Positions 1 through 6,944 of a stretch of 11,781 nucleotides of DNA are shown piece by piece. The position numbers were made by a program, and so were the translations under genes. Within the stretch, counting starts at the first letter, position 1, and the number at the start of each line of letters is the position of its first letter. The stretch is from Candidatus Poribacteria bacterium (lineage in GTDB: Bacteria; Poribacteria; WGA-4E; WGA-3G), in the NCBI GenBank assembly GCA_028818995.1, contig JAPPMR010000510.1:1-11781 (forward strand). Reading direction: 5' to 3'. The notes beneath the pieces are model-generated. The model ran no database searches. It was not told the DNA's origin and saw only the letters and a program-made list of their open reading frames with translations.

Positions 1-141
1 GAATCCAGATAGCCCGATTTACTTACAAGGTTATTCAGTTTTAAGAATTTTCAGTTAATGAGTATTACTGATAGTTTATATCATCCGTTGAGTTTTGCTT
101 ATGCTCTCGCCTTATGTGTCAACTTAAACGTCGATTTAAAG

Positions 142-211
142 GTAGCAGGCACGCTCCGCGTGCCGACCACTTTACATCTTGGGTGGACGGCACACGGAGT
201 GTGCCTACTAC
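142..211. repeat. Compound inverted repeat of two REP-like hairpin units
   Basis: Two 29-nt arms (142-170 and 183-211) are inverted copies with four mismatches, separated by 12 nt. Each arm is itself a hairpin. The left arm has stem GGCACGC/GCGTGCC around loop TCC; the right arm, read on the minus strand, has GGCACAC/GTGTGCC around the same loop. The stem difference is compensatory, G-C replaced by A-T. Both arms start GTAG(C/T)AG and end CG(A/T)CCAC. The GTAG head and inverted pairing are those of REP/BIME elements. No transposase is in the window. Confidence 0.85.
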
Positions 212-299
212 TTTGCAGGCGTATCGGTTTATATGAAAATGTGAAAAATATACCAGAAAATTAGAAAACTAAATAACCCTGATTGACTTATTATTTATC

Positions 300-328
300 T
301 TGACTTGCTAACTTGCCCTTGTTATCAT
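300..328 (+). promoter_or_regulatory. Sigma70-like promoter for the 375-3255 gene run
   Basis: The -35 box TTGACT (300-305) and -10 box TATCAT (323-328) are 17 nt apart, each matching the consensus at five of six positions. Transcription would start near 335, giving a leader of about 40 nt before the ATG at 375. A second TTGACT at 283-288 has a poorer -10 partner. Confidence 0.6.
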
Positions 329-374
329 AAAGCAAACCAAGACGAAGTCTTAAATCTTGACGAGGAATAACGCC

Positions 375-1385
375 ATGAAAGGCAAACAGATAATCATGCC
401 AGCGAAACGTTCGGCAACGTTGGAGGATTTTGAACTTGACGAAACACTGGCACCGAACCAGATTTTGCTCAAAACACATTATAGTTTGATTAGTCCTGGG
501 ACTGAAGGCGCGGGTTATACCGGTTTAGAAAGCGGGACTCGGTTTCCGCACGGGTCAGGTTACACGGCTATTGGTGAAGTGCTAAAAGTGGGTGAGCATG
601 TAACAAGGTGTGCTGTTGGAGATTACGCTTTCTGTTATAGTTCACACGCGTCTATTGTTAAAACTGCCTCTGTGATGCTGGCGTTCAAACCACCGTTAGA
701 GATGGATGCAAAGCTGATTCCGTTTGTTCGGATGGCGACGGTGGCTATGACTTCTTTGCGTGTTTCCTCGGTTGAATTCGGTGATACCGCTGTAATAATC
801 GGCTTAGGGTTAGTTGGTAACTCCGCATCACAACTTTTCAACTTAGCTGGTATGAAGGTCATTAGCGTTGAACGTGTGCCTGAACGGATAGAAATTGCTC
901 GGAAGTGTGGTATACAGCACCTGATTAATCCTGACGAAGAAGATGTACTTGAACGCGTCAAGTCCTTAACAGACGGACATAAGGCTGAGGTTACCGTTGA
1001 AGCGATCGGCAATCCACGCCTTGTTGAATTGGCGTATCAGTTGACTCGCACTAAGGGTGAGGTCGTCCTGCTGGGTTCGCCACGCGGTGAATATATCACA
1101 AATGCTACAGCGATACTCAATTATTCGCATCTTATCGGCTTAGGGGCAATTACGCTGCGAAGTGCACATGAATGGGTGTATCCGACAATGCACTCCGGTG
1201 AGTCGAAACATTCGCTTGAACGGAATTCACAGATAGTTTATTCGCTCATCAAGGAAGGTAAATTCAAGGTTGAGGAATTACTAACACATGTAATAAACCC
1301 TGAAGACGCACAATCCGCTTATGATGGTTTGACCAATCAGAAGGATAAATATTTAGGTGTCATCATGGATTGGACACAGATATAA
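375..1385 (+). CDS. Medium-chain dehydrogenase/reductase, SPGTE-type, probably zinc-free
   Basis: This 336-residue protein is an NAD(P)-dependent oxidoreductase of the alcohol dehydrogenase superfamily; the substrate cannot be told. The nucleotide-binding fold shows GLGLVG at 143-148, followed by acidic E166 at the end of the second strand, which usually favours NAD over NADP. An N-terminal GroES-like domain carries SPGTE at 40-44 where zinc enzymes have the catalytic cysteine. The four-cysteine structural zinc lobe is also absent, with only scattered C79 and C87. I chose ATG 375 because GAGGAA lies 7 nt upstream. A TTG at 357 would add six residues and has no good binding site. It is the first gene of a three-gene run behind the promoter at 300-328. 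sixA follows 2 nt after its stop. Confidence 0.85.
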   Translation: MKGKQIIMPAKRSATLEDFELDETLAPNQILLKTHYSLISPGTEGAGYTGLESGTRFPHGSGYTAIGEVLKVGEHVTRCAVGDYAFCYSSHASIVKTASVMLAFKPPLEMDAKLIPFVRMATVAMTSLRVSSVEFGDTAVIIGLGLVGNSASQLFNLAGMKVISVERVPERIEIARKCGIQHLINPDEEDVLERVKSLTDGHKAEVTVEAIGNPRLVELAYQLTRTKGEVVLLGSPRGEYITNATAILNYSHLIGLGAITLRSAHEWVYPTMHSGESKHSLERNSQIVYSLIKEGKFKVEELLTHVINPEDAQSAYDGLTNQKDKYLGVIMDWTQI

Positions 1386-1387
1386 AA

Positions 1388-1885
1388 ATGAAAACACTTC
1401 TCATTCTGCGGCATGCCAAATCCAGTTGGGATAATCCGCAACTTTCTGACTATGATCGTCCTCTCAATAAACGTGGTAAACGAGATGCACCGCGTATGGG
1501 AGAACATCTGCGCGAACATGGGTTAATTCCAGACCGCATTCTTACCTCATCAGCCAAACGCGCCCGAAAAACCGCGACCAAAGTTGGCAAGGCATGTGGT
1601 TATCCACAAAAAATAAAACGGTTGGATCGTTTTTACCTTGCGCCACCGGGTGTTTACATCGAAAAATTACAAGCATTATCCAACAAATATGAACGTGTAA
1701 TGGTTGTCGGACATAATCCAACAATGGAACAACTCGTGCGGCACCTAACTGGACAAATTGAACGAATGCCCACTGCCGCTCTCGCTCATATTGAACTACC
1801 TATCCAAAATTGGGAAACATTCGATTTTTCTACCAGAGGAACGTTGGTTAACTTATGGACACCAAAAACGCTTTTCACAGACTGA
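1388..1885 (+). CDS. sixA: SixA-type phosphohistidine phosphatase (histidine phosphatase superfamily)
   Basis: This 165-residue protein belongs to the histidine phosphatase superfamily, SixA branch. In E. coli SixA removes phosphate from histidine on phosphotransfer proteins; the target here is unknown. The catalytic RHG-type motif is R8-H9 in LRHAKSSWD, the second arginine is in SSAKRARKTA (R58), and the second catalytic histidine is H109 in VGHNPTME. All core residues are therefore present, and the length is typical of SixA. ATG 1388 is preferred over the in-frame TTG at 1370, which lies inside the preceding gene. Only 2 nt separate it from the dehydrogenase stop and no clear Shine-Dalgarno is present, so translational coupling is likely. 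The next gene starts inside its last 31 nt. Confidence 0.9.
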   Translation: MKTLLILRHAKSSWDNPQLSDYDRPLNKRGKRDAPRMGEHLREHGLIPDRILTSSAKRARKTATKVGKACGYPQKIKRLDRFYLAPPGVYIEKLQALSNKYERVMVVGHNPTMEQLVRHLTGQIERMPTAALAHIELPIQNWETFDFSTRGTLVNLWTPKTLFTD

Positions 1886-3255
1886 GTTCCCCGTTGGCAA
1901 AATCCTTTTTTCTTTTCCTTGTGGGAGTTTTCTTTCTACTTCAATCCACTCCTGCATCCGAGCAAATATCTGTTTCTACTGCCAAAGATGGCCAGTTCTT
2001 TCCATCTGCTGTTGCCGACGGTAAAGCTGGCGTTGTTATAGTATGGGAGGATTACCGTACTGGTAAAGATTGGGATGTGTATGCCCAACGGATAGATAAT
2101 ACAAACTCTCCGATGTGGCAACCGAACGGTCTTCCGATATCCATTGCAAATAGAAATCAACGCCGTTTACGCATGATTCGTCACGATACACATGCCATTG
2201 TCGTTTGGAACGACAGACGTGGTGGTGGCAGTTGGGATATTTATGCACAAGCTTTGAATTTTGATGGCAAAGTGTTTTGGCAAAATGATGGAGTCCCTGT
2301 CTGCACAAATGCCGCAGACCAGTCCACACAAGCAATTTTGAGTGATGGTGAGGGTGGTGCTATCATTGTTTGGGAAGATGAACGCCGAAGTACCGAATTC
2401 CAAGACCTCTATATCCAACGTATCAAGTCCGATGGAACACCAATGTGGGAGCTAGACGGTATACCTATTTTTCCATCGGAATCGCTTCAGAGCAATCCAG
2501 TACTTGTTGCAGATGGATTAGACGGATTTTATGTGGTGTGGTGGGACGTTATTGGAGCTGATACCTGGTCCATTATGGCACATCGTCTCAGTTTTGACGC
2601 AAAGCCTTTGTGGGATGCACCGCGCCTCATTACCCCAGAAGACGGCATGCAAGGTGAACCGCGTGTAGTGGTAGACGGTAAAGGTGGACTTATCGTTGTG
2701 TGGCAGATATATGAAAACTTTATTAATGACCAACTCTATGCACAACGCATTTCTGCTGACGGAAAGAAATTGTGGCAAAAGACAGGTGTCCCGGTCTGTA
2801 CAGCGGACGGAATTCAAAAAAACGCTGCGGTTGTCTATGATGGGGAAGGTGGGTTGATCGCTGTGTGGAGAGACGAACGCGATATCTACGGTGACCTGTA
2901 TGCGCAACGCATCCATGCTGATGGAACGTTGGCTTGGCAGAAAGATGGAATCTCGCTTTGCACTGTTGGTGGGCATCAGGATAGACCTTTCATCGTGCAA
3001 TCCGCAGAAAATCAATTTTTTATCGCGTGGATGGATTACCGTGGAGATTTCGGTGAGAAAAGTACCGATGCAATCTATTGTCAGAAGATTGATTTAGATG
3101 GCAATCTCTTATGGGAAGAGGATGGTGTGCCAGTCTCTACAAGCAAAGGTGAACATTTTCCGCCCTTTGTCGTATCTGTTGGGAATGGGCAGTGTGCAGT
3201 CATCTGGAGTAACAACCAGCGGGATAACGGAGATATATTTCTCAAGCGGTTTTAA
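1855..3255 (+). CDS. Exported eight-repeat beta-propeller-like protein
   Basis: This 466-residue protein has a signal peptide: a basic N-terminus with K16, a hydrophobic stretch at about 17-30, and probable cleavage near A34. The mature part is eight repeats of 54-59 residues, marked by tryptophans W64, W118, W173, W229, W283, W338, W392 and W451 in a (I/V)VW-x-D-x-R context. Each is followed by a D-x-Y-A-Q-R-(I/L) strand and a DG-x3-W-x2-DG-(V/I)-P turn. The last repeat stops at FLKRF and lacks its final strand, while residues 37-47 resemble that missing strand (compare ISVSTAKDG with VPVSTSKGE). This is the usual way a propeller ring closes. No enzyme motif is seen, so binding or a surface role is most likely. 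ATG 1855 overlaps sixA. AGAGGA lies 14 nt upstream, rather far; TTG 1894 is an alternative start that keeps the signal peptide. Confidence 0.8.
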   Translation: MDTKNAFHRLSSPLAKSFFLFLVGVFFLLQSTPASEQISVSTAKDGQFFPSAVADGKAGVVIVWEDYRTGKDWDVYAQRIDNTNSPMWQPNGLPISIANRNQRRLRMIRHDTHAIVVWNDRRGGGSWDIYAQALNFDGKVFWQNDGVPVCTNAADQSTQAILSDGEGGAIIVWEDERRSTEFQDLYIQRIKSDGTPMWELDGIPIFPSESLQSNPVLVADGLDGFYVVWWDVIGADTWSIMAHRLSFDAKPLWDAPRLITPEDGMQGEPRVVVDGKGGLIVVWQIYENFINDQLYAQRISADGKKLWQKTGVPVCTADGIQKNAAVVYDGEGGLIAVWRDERDIYGDLYAQRIHADGTLAWQKDGISLCTVGGHQDRPFIVQSAENQFFIAWMDYRGDFGEKSTDAIYCQKIDLDGNLLWEEDGVPVSTSKGEHFPPFVVSVGNGQCAVIWSNNQRDNGDIFLKRF

Positions 3256-3263
3256 ATTGTTTC

Positions 3264-5144
3264 CTAAGATTCCCGACTCATCTCAATGAGATGTGCACCT
3301 TCCAGTCCTGCTCGCACCTCTTCATCGTAACTTGTCACTACGACTTGGTGATCTTCAGCGAGTTGACGGATAAAATCCACCATCAGCACTTTTCGCTCAT
3401 CATCTAAATGAAGCGTTGGATCATCAAACACAAAGAAACCGGGATTACCCAAAACTTTGGCAAGTGCCACCTTAAAACAGAGATAGAGGAACATTTTTTC
3501 GCTACCGCTAAGCAACATCAAACTCCGATCTACACCATCTATTTTAAGCGAAGGGAGCAGATGTTGTTTCTGTAAGTCAATACGTGTTCGTCCAAAAAGT
3601 TCCATCTGTTCAAGTCTACGATGTAGTTCCTCCTCTGCAGGTTTAAGTATTTGGCGTTGAAGTGTTTCGATGGTTTTGTCAACACCTGCACAAGCCAGTT
3701 CAAGACTGAGCGTTGTTCTTTCAACCTGTTCTGCTTCAGCATTTACCTTCTGAAGTCGCTCAAGTCTATCCAATTGCACCGCCTCTTCCTGCTTCAGTTT
3801 TTCAAGTTTTTTTCGTTCGCTGTCAATTCGCTCTTTCAATTGGCGTTTGTCTAAATTTTCGGGGATGGACTCCGCAGATTGCACATCGTTGTTGAATGAT
3901 TCATCCGTTGCTTCTTCTGACACACCTTTCTCATTTAGCCTTGTTGTGAGCGTGTCAAGTTCAGTCCGCATTTTTTCAATATCCTGTTCAAGTTGTTCTA
4001 ACCGTGTTGTCTTCGCTTGTAAAGTTTGTAGTCTCTGTTCAAGTTCCTGTCGACTTTCTAAACTTTCAGTTTTTTCGGCTAACGATTTTTTGTGGTTATC
4101 TAATTCAGCAGATAGTTGCAATTTTTCGGTTTCCTTTTCCTCAATAATCTTCTGAACGATTTCTTGTTCAAGCTTCTGATGGCATGTAGGACAGTGCCCA
4201 TCGTTATTCTCAATCAGTGATCGAAGCGTGTCACATACTTTTGTTAATGCTGCAATTTGTGAATCAATACTGCCAATTTTTTGGATGAGTTCCTCACGTT
4301 CTTTTTCCAATCCTGTGGCTTCCTTAACTGCTGCTTCAATAGTAGTCATCATTTCACGTAAGTGAGAGATGTTGTTGAAACCGCTCAAGGTTGCAGTGCG
4401 CTCTTGCGTAAGGTTATTTAATTGTGTTTGTGTCTGTCTGTGGCTCTGCTTCCATTCAGCGATTAATTCTGCATCCCCCGTTTCTGTTCCGTATGCCCTC
4501 TCAAGTTCTTTCAGTTTTGCTTCTATTCTTTCAATCTCTTTTTTCTGTTCGTTCTGTGCGCTAAACCGTAGGCTATTTTGATGTGCTTGAATCCTATTCC
4601 GTTCACGTTTTGCGAGTCGACGCGCGTCAATGAATCGCTCTCGAACCTCTATCAATCTGTCAATACCGAGAAGCGCGAACAGGACATCGCGCCGTGTGGC
4701 AGGTTGTCGAGCAAGAAACTCAAAAATCTCACCTTCGCGAAGAAATGTTGTCAAAGCAAGTCGGTCATGCATGATCCCAAACTTATCCTTTAGTGTTGCT
4801 TCAACGACTGTGACACGCTTATCATCAAAGACAATATGCCATTCACCGTTTTTTTCTTGCCTCAACTGGAAACGTTTCCCCGTCCCACGGAAGAGCATAT
4901 ATCGTTCGTCATTTTCCACAAATTGCAGCCCTGCTGTTCCGCTATACGACTTTGCACTCTTGATCGCTGTAGCATCAACTCTTGGCACTATCGGTTTACC
5001 GGTTAGCGTAAAAAAGATCGCGTTAACAAGCGTACTTTTACCGCTGAAGTTAGGACCAAAAATAAGATTGATCCCATCAGACATTTCAAAATCTTGCTGT
5101 TGGAAACAACCAAAAGTCTTAAGACGAATCCGCTCTAACCGCAT
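3264..5144 (-). CDS. Compact Rad50/SbcC-like ATPase with zinc hook
   Basis: This 626-residue protein has the layout of Rad50/SbcC proteins, which use ATP to handle DNA ends or chromosome structure. An N-terminal ATPase half carries Walker A GPNFSGKST at 30-38. Charged coiled coil runs roughly from 165 to 515, with a zinc hook CPTC at 318-321 in the middle. The C-terminal half has signature LLSGSEK (544-550) and Walker B FFVFDDPT (570-577), followed by the D-loop LHLDD. It is much shorter than SbcC (about 1,000) or Rad50 (900 or more), because the coil is short. Two oddities are D575 in place of the usual catalytic glutamate, and VVVTSYDEE (601-609), where a switch histidine is expected. No nuclease partner is adjacent. 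ATG 5144 lies 1 nt after the stop of the 68-residue gene, so the two are probably coupled. Its stop faces that of the propeller gene 8 nt away. Confidence 0.88.
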   Translation of the reverse strand: MRLERIRLKTFGCFQQQDFEMSDGINLIFGPNFSGKSTLVNAIFFTLTGKPIVPRVDATAIKSAKSYSGTAGLQFVENDERYMLFRGTGKRFQLRQEKNGEWHIVFDDKRVTVVEATLKDKFGIMHDRLALTTFLREGEIFEFLARQPATRRDVLFALLGIDRLIEVRERFIDARRLAKRERNRIQAHQNSLRFSAQNEQKKEIERIEAKLKELERAYGTETGDAELIAEWKQSHRQTQTQLNNLTQERTATLSGFNNISHLREMMTTIEAAVKEATGLEKEREELIQKIGSIDSQIAALTKVCDTLRSLIENNDGHCPTCHQKLEQEIVQKIIEEKETEKLQLSAELDNHKKSLAEKTESLESRQELEQRLQTLQAKTTRLEQLEQDIEKMRTELDTLTTRLNEKGVSEEATDESFNNDVQSAESIPENLDKRQLKERIDSERKKLEKLKQEEAVQLDRLERLQKVNAEAEQVERTTLSLELACAGVDKTIETLQRQILKPAEEELHRRLEQMELFGRTRIDLQKQHLLPSLKIDGVDRSLMLLSGSEKMFLYLCFKVALAKVLGNPGFFVFDDPTLHLDDERKVLMVDFIRQLAEDHQVVVTSYDEEVRAGLEGAHLIEMSRES

Positions 5145-5145
5145 A

Positions 5146-5352
5146 TTAATTATCTCTTTTCTCTTGGATAAGGTCGTAAATCATTTGTGCTCTGACCTTT
5201 TCGCGCCCATTTGTCAAAGTGAATTCAAAGGCTTTTACAATTGCTTCAAGTTCATCGGGACTAAGGGAAATATATTTTGAGTCGTGTTGGATAATTGCCT
5301 CTATTTCCGCTTTATAGATTTCTCGCGTTTCATTGTCAAGGACAGTGTCCAT
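5146..5352 (-). CDS. Small acidic protein of unknown function, coupled to the Rad50-like gene
   Basis: I do not recognise this 68-residue protein. It is rich in Glu, Asp and Lys, has no cysteine, signal peptide or membrane segment, and looks mostly helical. A good Shine-Dalgarno (AGGG at 5364-5361 on the minus strand, 8 nt from ATG) supports the start. Its TAA is followed after 1 nt by the ATG of the Rad50-like ATPase, a spacing typical of translationally coupled partners, so it may regulate or bind that ATPase. This is inference from position only. It is too short to be, or to be a fragment of, the Mre11/SbcD nuclease, and shows none of that family's metal-binding motifs. Confidence 0.7.
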   Translation of the reverse strand: MDTVLDNETREIYKAEIEAIIQHDSKYISLSPDELEAIVKAFEFTLTNGREKVRAQMIYDLIQEKRDN

Positions 5353-5369
5353 AATTTATTCCCTATGAT

Positions 5370-5398
5370 ATTATCGTGTCATAACCCGTTACTGTTAG
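5370..5398 (-). promoter_or_regulatory. Possible weak promoter for the 68-residue and Rad50-like genes
   Basis: On the minus strand CTAACA (5398-5393, four of six matches) and GATAAT (5375-5370, five of six) are spaced 17 nt apart, just upstream of the Shine-Dalgarno at 5364-5361. That leaves room for only a very short leader. The call is tentative. Confidence 0.3.
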
Positions 5399-5436
5399 AT
5401 CCACTCTGTTTTGATTTTTCGCCAAAATATTAGACA

Positions 5437-5462
5437 GGTCGCGAGCTGGAGCTCGCTGCTAC
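5437..5462 (-). repeat. Single REP-like hairpin unit
   Basis: Read on the minus strand, this 26-nt unit has head GTAGCAG, a perfect palindrome GCGAGCT-CC-AGCTCGC (5456-5441) and tail CGACC. It is the only unpaired unit in the window. It lies between the aminotransferase stop and the 68-residue gene and could act as a transcript-end hairpin for the aminotransferase. No T-run follows directly, so it is not a classical intrinsic terminator. Confidence 0.75.
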
Positions 5463-5524
5463 AAGAAGAAATCTTTACCCGAAGATGGAAACTACAGAAA
5501 GTTGAACGAATCAGTTATTGCAGA

Positions 5525-6718
5525 TCAGATTTTCGATTTTATCTGCATCAACCGTTCACCAGCTTCTAACAAAATTTCATCTGCCATGCTAAACATAAAC
5601 CTAAACTTTGTCTTACCAAGATGTGGACGGCTATAGAAACTGGAACCCGGTACTCCGCCAACACCAATTTCTTTAACCAACCAGTGTGCAAATGCTGTAT
5701 CATCAGGAAACCCAAAATCGGTAATATCTGTCATAATGTAATAAGCAGCTTCTGGTGGATGACAGCGAAATCCTGCTTCTCTAAGCGTATTAACGAGTCT
5801 TTTGCGATTTTCGTCATATTTTTTGACTAATTCTTGGTAATAACTTGGTGGTAAGTTGAGGGCAACGACACCAGCACGTTGTAAGGGGTGCGGTGCGCCG
5901 ACGGTTAAAAAATCGTGCATTTTGCGAATCGCATCCGTTAAGACTTCAGTTGCAACAACATACCCTAAACGCCATCCTGTCATTGAATAGGTTTTGCTCA
6001 ATCCTGATACAGTAATCGTCCGATCCTGCATCTGCGGCAAAGATCCGATGCTGATATGCGATTTGTCGTCATAGATCATGTGTTCATATATCTCATCGGT
6101 TATAGCGATGCAGTCATATTCACAGCAAAGGTCCGCGATTTCTTGAAGTTCGTCTTGTGAGAAGACTTTTCCGAGCGGATTGTTGGGGGTGTTTACAATA
6201 ATCGCCTTTGTGTTGGTAGAAAAAGCATTTTGGAGTTCGGCAGGGTCGTAAGTAAACTGTATTACGCCATCTGCGGATTGTGTCTCACGGAGTGCGATAT
6301 AGACAGGTTTCGCACCAGAGATAATGGTATCCGGCCCATAGTTTTCATAAAAAGGTTCAAAAATGATAACCTCGTCGCCAGGGTTGATAATCGCGAGGAG
6401 CGCGGACAGCATGCCTTCTGTTGAACCACAAGTGACGGTAATATTTTCAGCAGCATCGGTTGGAATGCCGTTGAACGTCGTCATTTTTTGGGCGATTGCT
6501 TCTCGAAATTCTGGTGCACCCCAGGTAATGCTATATTGATTATATCCTTCCTGAATCGCCTCAATTGCTGCTGCTTTGACGATGTCTGGTGGTTGATATG
6601 CGGGCGTGCCTTGCGACAGATTAATTGCATTGTGACGCAAGCAAAGCTGCGTCATACCTCGGATTACTGATTCAGTGAAACGGGTGGATTTGTCTGAAAG
6701 TTTGGATTGAAGGGACAT
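5525..6718 (-). CDS. PLP-dependent aminotransferase, class I/II
   Basis: This 397-residue fold-type I aminotransferase moves an amino group between an amino acid and a 2-oxo acid, using pyridoxal phosphate, in the cytoplasm. The expected landmarks are present: NTPNNPLGK (176-184) with N180 near the cofactor, TDEIY (207-211) with D208 pairing to the pyridine nitrogen, SGLSKTYSMTGWRLGY (238-253) with Schiff-base lysine K242 and a phosphate-binding arginine R250, and R373 in KFRF for the substrate carboxylate. Its length is normal for the family. The overall look fits the aspartate, methionine/glutamine (YbdL/KAT) or diaminopimelate subgroups, but the substrate cannot be fixed by eye. ATG 6718 has no strong Shine-Dalgarno. 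It is flanked on both sides by REP-like units and appears to be transcribed alone. Confidence 0.92.
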   Translation of the reverse strand: MSLQSKLSDKSTRFTESVIRGMTQLCLRHNAINLSQGTPAYQPPDIVKAAAIEAIQEGYNQYSITWGAPEFREAIAQKMTTFNGIPTDAAENITVTCGSTEGMLSALLAIINPGDEVIIFEPFYENYGPDTIISGAKPVYIALRETQSADGVIQFTYDPAELQNAFSTNTKAIIVNTPNNPLGKVFSQDELQEIADLCCEYDCIAITDEIYEHMIYDDKSHISIGSLPQMQDRTITVSGLSKTYSMTGWRLGYVVATEVLTDAIRKMHDFLTVGAPHPLQRAGVVALNLPPSYYQELVKKYDENRKRLVNTLREAGFRCHPPEAAYYIMTDITDFGFPDDTAFAHWLVKEIGVGGVPGSSFYSRPHLGKTKFRFMFSMADEILLEAGERLMQIKSKI

Positions 6719-6779
6719 GTTAATATGTGGAGTCTATAAACAACACCTAAACTTAGTGCTTTGTCAACATATTATTGTA

Positions 6780-6884
6780 GGTCGCGATTCGGAGATCGCT
6801 CCTACTGAAATGTATCTTCTTGTAGGAGGGAACTCCGATTCCCCACTATTAGTGGTTTCGTCGCGATTCAGAGATCGCTCCTAC
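6780..6884. repeat. Cluster of three REP-like units (-, +, -)
   Basis: Three hairpin units lie in the gap between two minus-strand genes. Unit 6780-6805 (-) has head GTAGGAG, stem GCGAT/ATCGC around CTCCGA and tail CGACC. Unit 6822-6847 (+) has stem GGGAA/TTCCC around the same loop. Unit 6859-6884 (-) is like the first with one loop change (CTCTGA). The second and third form an inverted pair nearly identical to the pair at 11630-11693. A small extra hairpin CCACT/AGTGG lies between them at 6843-6855. Confidence 0.85.
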
Positions 6885-6944
6885 AGAAGAGGTGTAAACT
6901 TATTTTTTTAATTTACTATAAGAGTGTTTATCTACAACTCTCGA

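Larger units (their letters stand above)
1..374. other. Intergenic region upstream of the dehydrogenase gene
   Basis: No convincing gene is seen here. Frame 2 is open from the window edge to a TAA ending at 58 and could be an 18-codon tail of a gene lying outside the window, but nothing identifies it. A 68-codon reading frame at 58-264 runs straight through the palindromic element at 142-211 and has no ribosome-binding site, so it is treated as chance. The region holds the compound inverted repeat and a sigma70-like promoter at 300-328. Confidence 0.6.

Noticed and set aside
58..264. 68-codon reading frame on the plus strand
   Set aside because: It runs through the compound palindrome at 142-211, has no ribosome-binding site, and its product is largely translated repeat.
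2518..3015. 165-codon reading frame on the minus strand
   Set aside because: It is antisense to the repeat region of the propeller gene; its openness reflects that gene's repetitive codon pattern.
3279..3293. Hairpin CATCTC-AAT-GAGATG as a terminator
   Set aside because: It lies within the last codons of the Rad50-like gene and no T-run follows on either strand.
4630..5280. 216-codon reading frame on the plus strand
   Set aside because: It is antisense to the well-supported Rad50-like and 68-residue genes, and its serine- and arginine-rich product has no recognisable motif.
6740..6767. Perfect TTGACA (minus strand, 6767-6762) upstream of the aminotransferase as a promoter
   Set aside because: The nearest -10-like TATAGA lies about 23 nt away, too far for normal spacing. 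No acceptable partner is seen at 16-18 nt.
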